Source of the DNA: an uncultured Porphyromonadaceae bacterium
Lineage (GTDB): Bacteria; Bacteroidota; Bacteroidia; Bacteroidales; UBA11471
DNA length: 6,208 nucleotides
NCBI GenBank assembly: GCA_900547555.1
Contig: URHG01000068.1
Span: 1 to 6,208 of the forward strand
Direction of reading: 5' to 3'
Below the pieces are notes generated by a model that was given only the letters and a program-made list of their open reading frames with translations, did not search any database and had not been told where the DNA came from. Positions 6,197 to 6,208 of the stretch are shown here, piece after piece. Made by a program: the position numbers and the translations under genes. Within the stretch, counting starts at the first letter, position 1; each line of letters starts with the position of its first letter.

Positions 6197-6208
6197 CATT
6201 TCACTTCG

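Overview
The window looks like chromosomal core sequence from a member of the Bacteroidales (Bacteroidota). Three things point there. The release-factor 2 gene closely matches my recollection of Bacteroidales RF2 over its whole length. Two upstream regions carry the Bacteroidota -7 promoter word TAnnTTTG. Most starts lack a Shine-Dalgarno sequence. The genus cannot be fixed from sequence reading alone.

Layout, left to right. At positions 1-52 a possible protein-coding start on the minus strand runs off the left edge. A small gene for an exported 71-residue protein follows (71-286, minus), then a RimL-like GNAT acetyltransferase (329-898, minus). A rho-independent terminator at 1049-1092 closes the next transcription unit. 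That unit, also on the minus strand and read from right to left, is a fadD-like long-chain acyl-CoA synthetase (4843 to 3038), prfB encoding peptide chain release factor 2 (3005 to 1895, through a programmed +1 frameshift at 2942), and argB encoding N-acyl-glutamate kinase (1883 to 1116). Gaps of 32 and 11 bases suggest one operon. A 219-base divergent intergenic region (4844-5062) carries a -7 promoter element facing each way. To its right is an M20-family zinc deacylase on the plus strand (5063-6127), probably the arginine-pathway ArgE-type enzyme. The window ends in a hairpin (6163-6196) that may be the left part of a dispersed palindromic repeat.

Functionally, argB (second step of the acylated ornithine route) and the M20 deacylase (removal of the acyl group) belong to the same arginine pathway. 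They lie on either side of, and in opposite orientation around, fadD and prfB, which have unrelated roles in fatty acid activation and translation termination. In Bacteroides the acyl group is known to be succinyl rather than acetyl, so both enzymes may use N-succinyl substrates here.

I see no mobile element, phage gene, CRISPR array, tRNA or rRNA, and no new multi-gene system. No gene-free stretch exceeds 300 bases. The most instructive element is the prfB recoding site, which makes a simple reading of this gene miss its first 34 codons.
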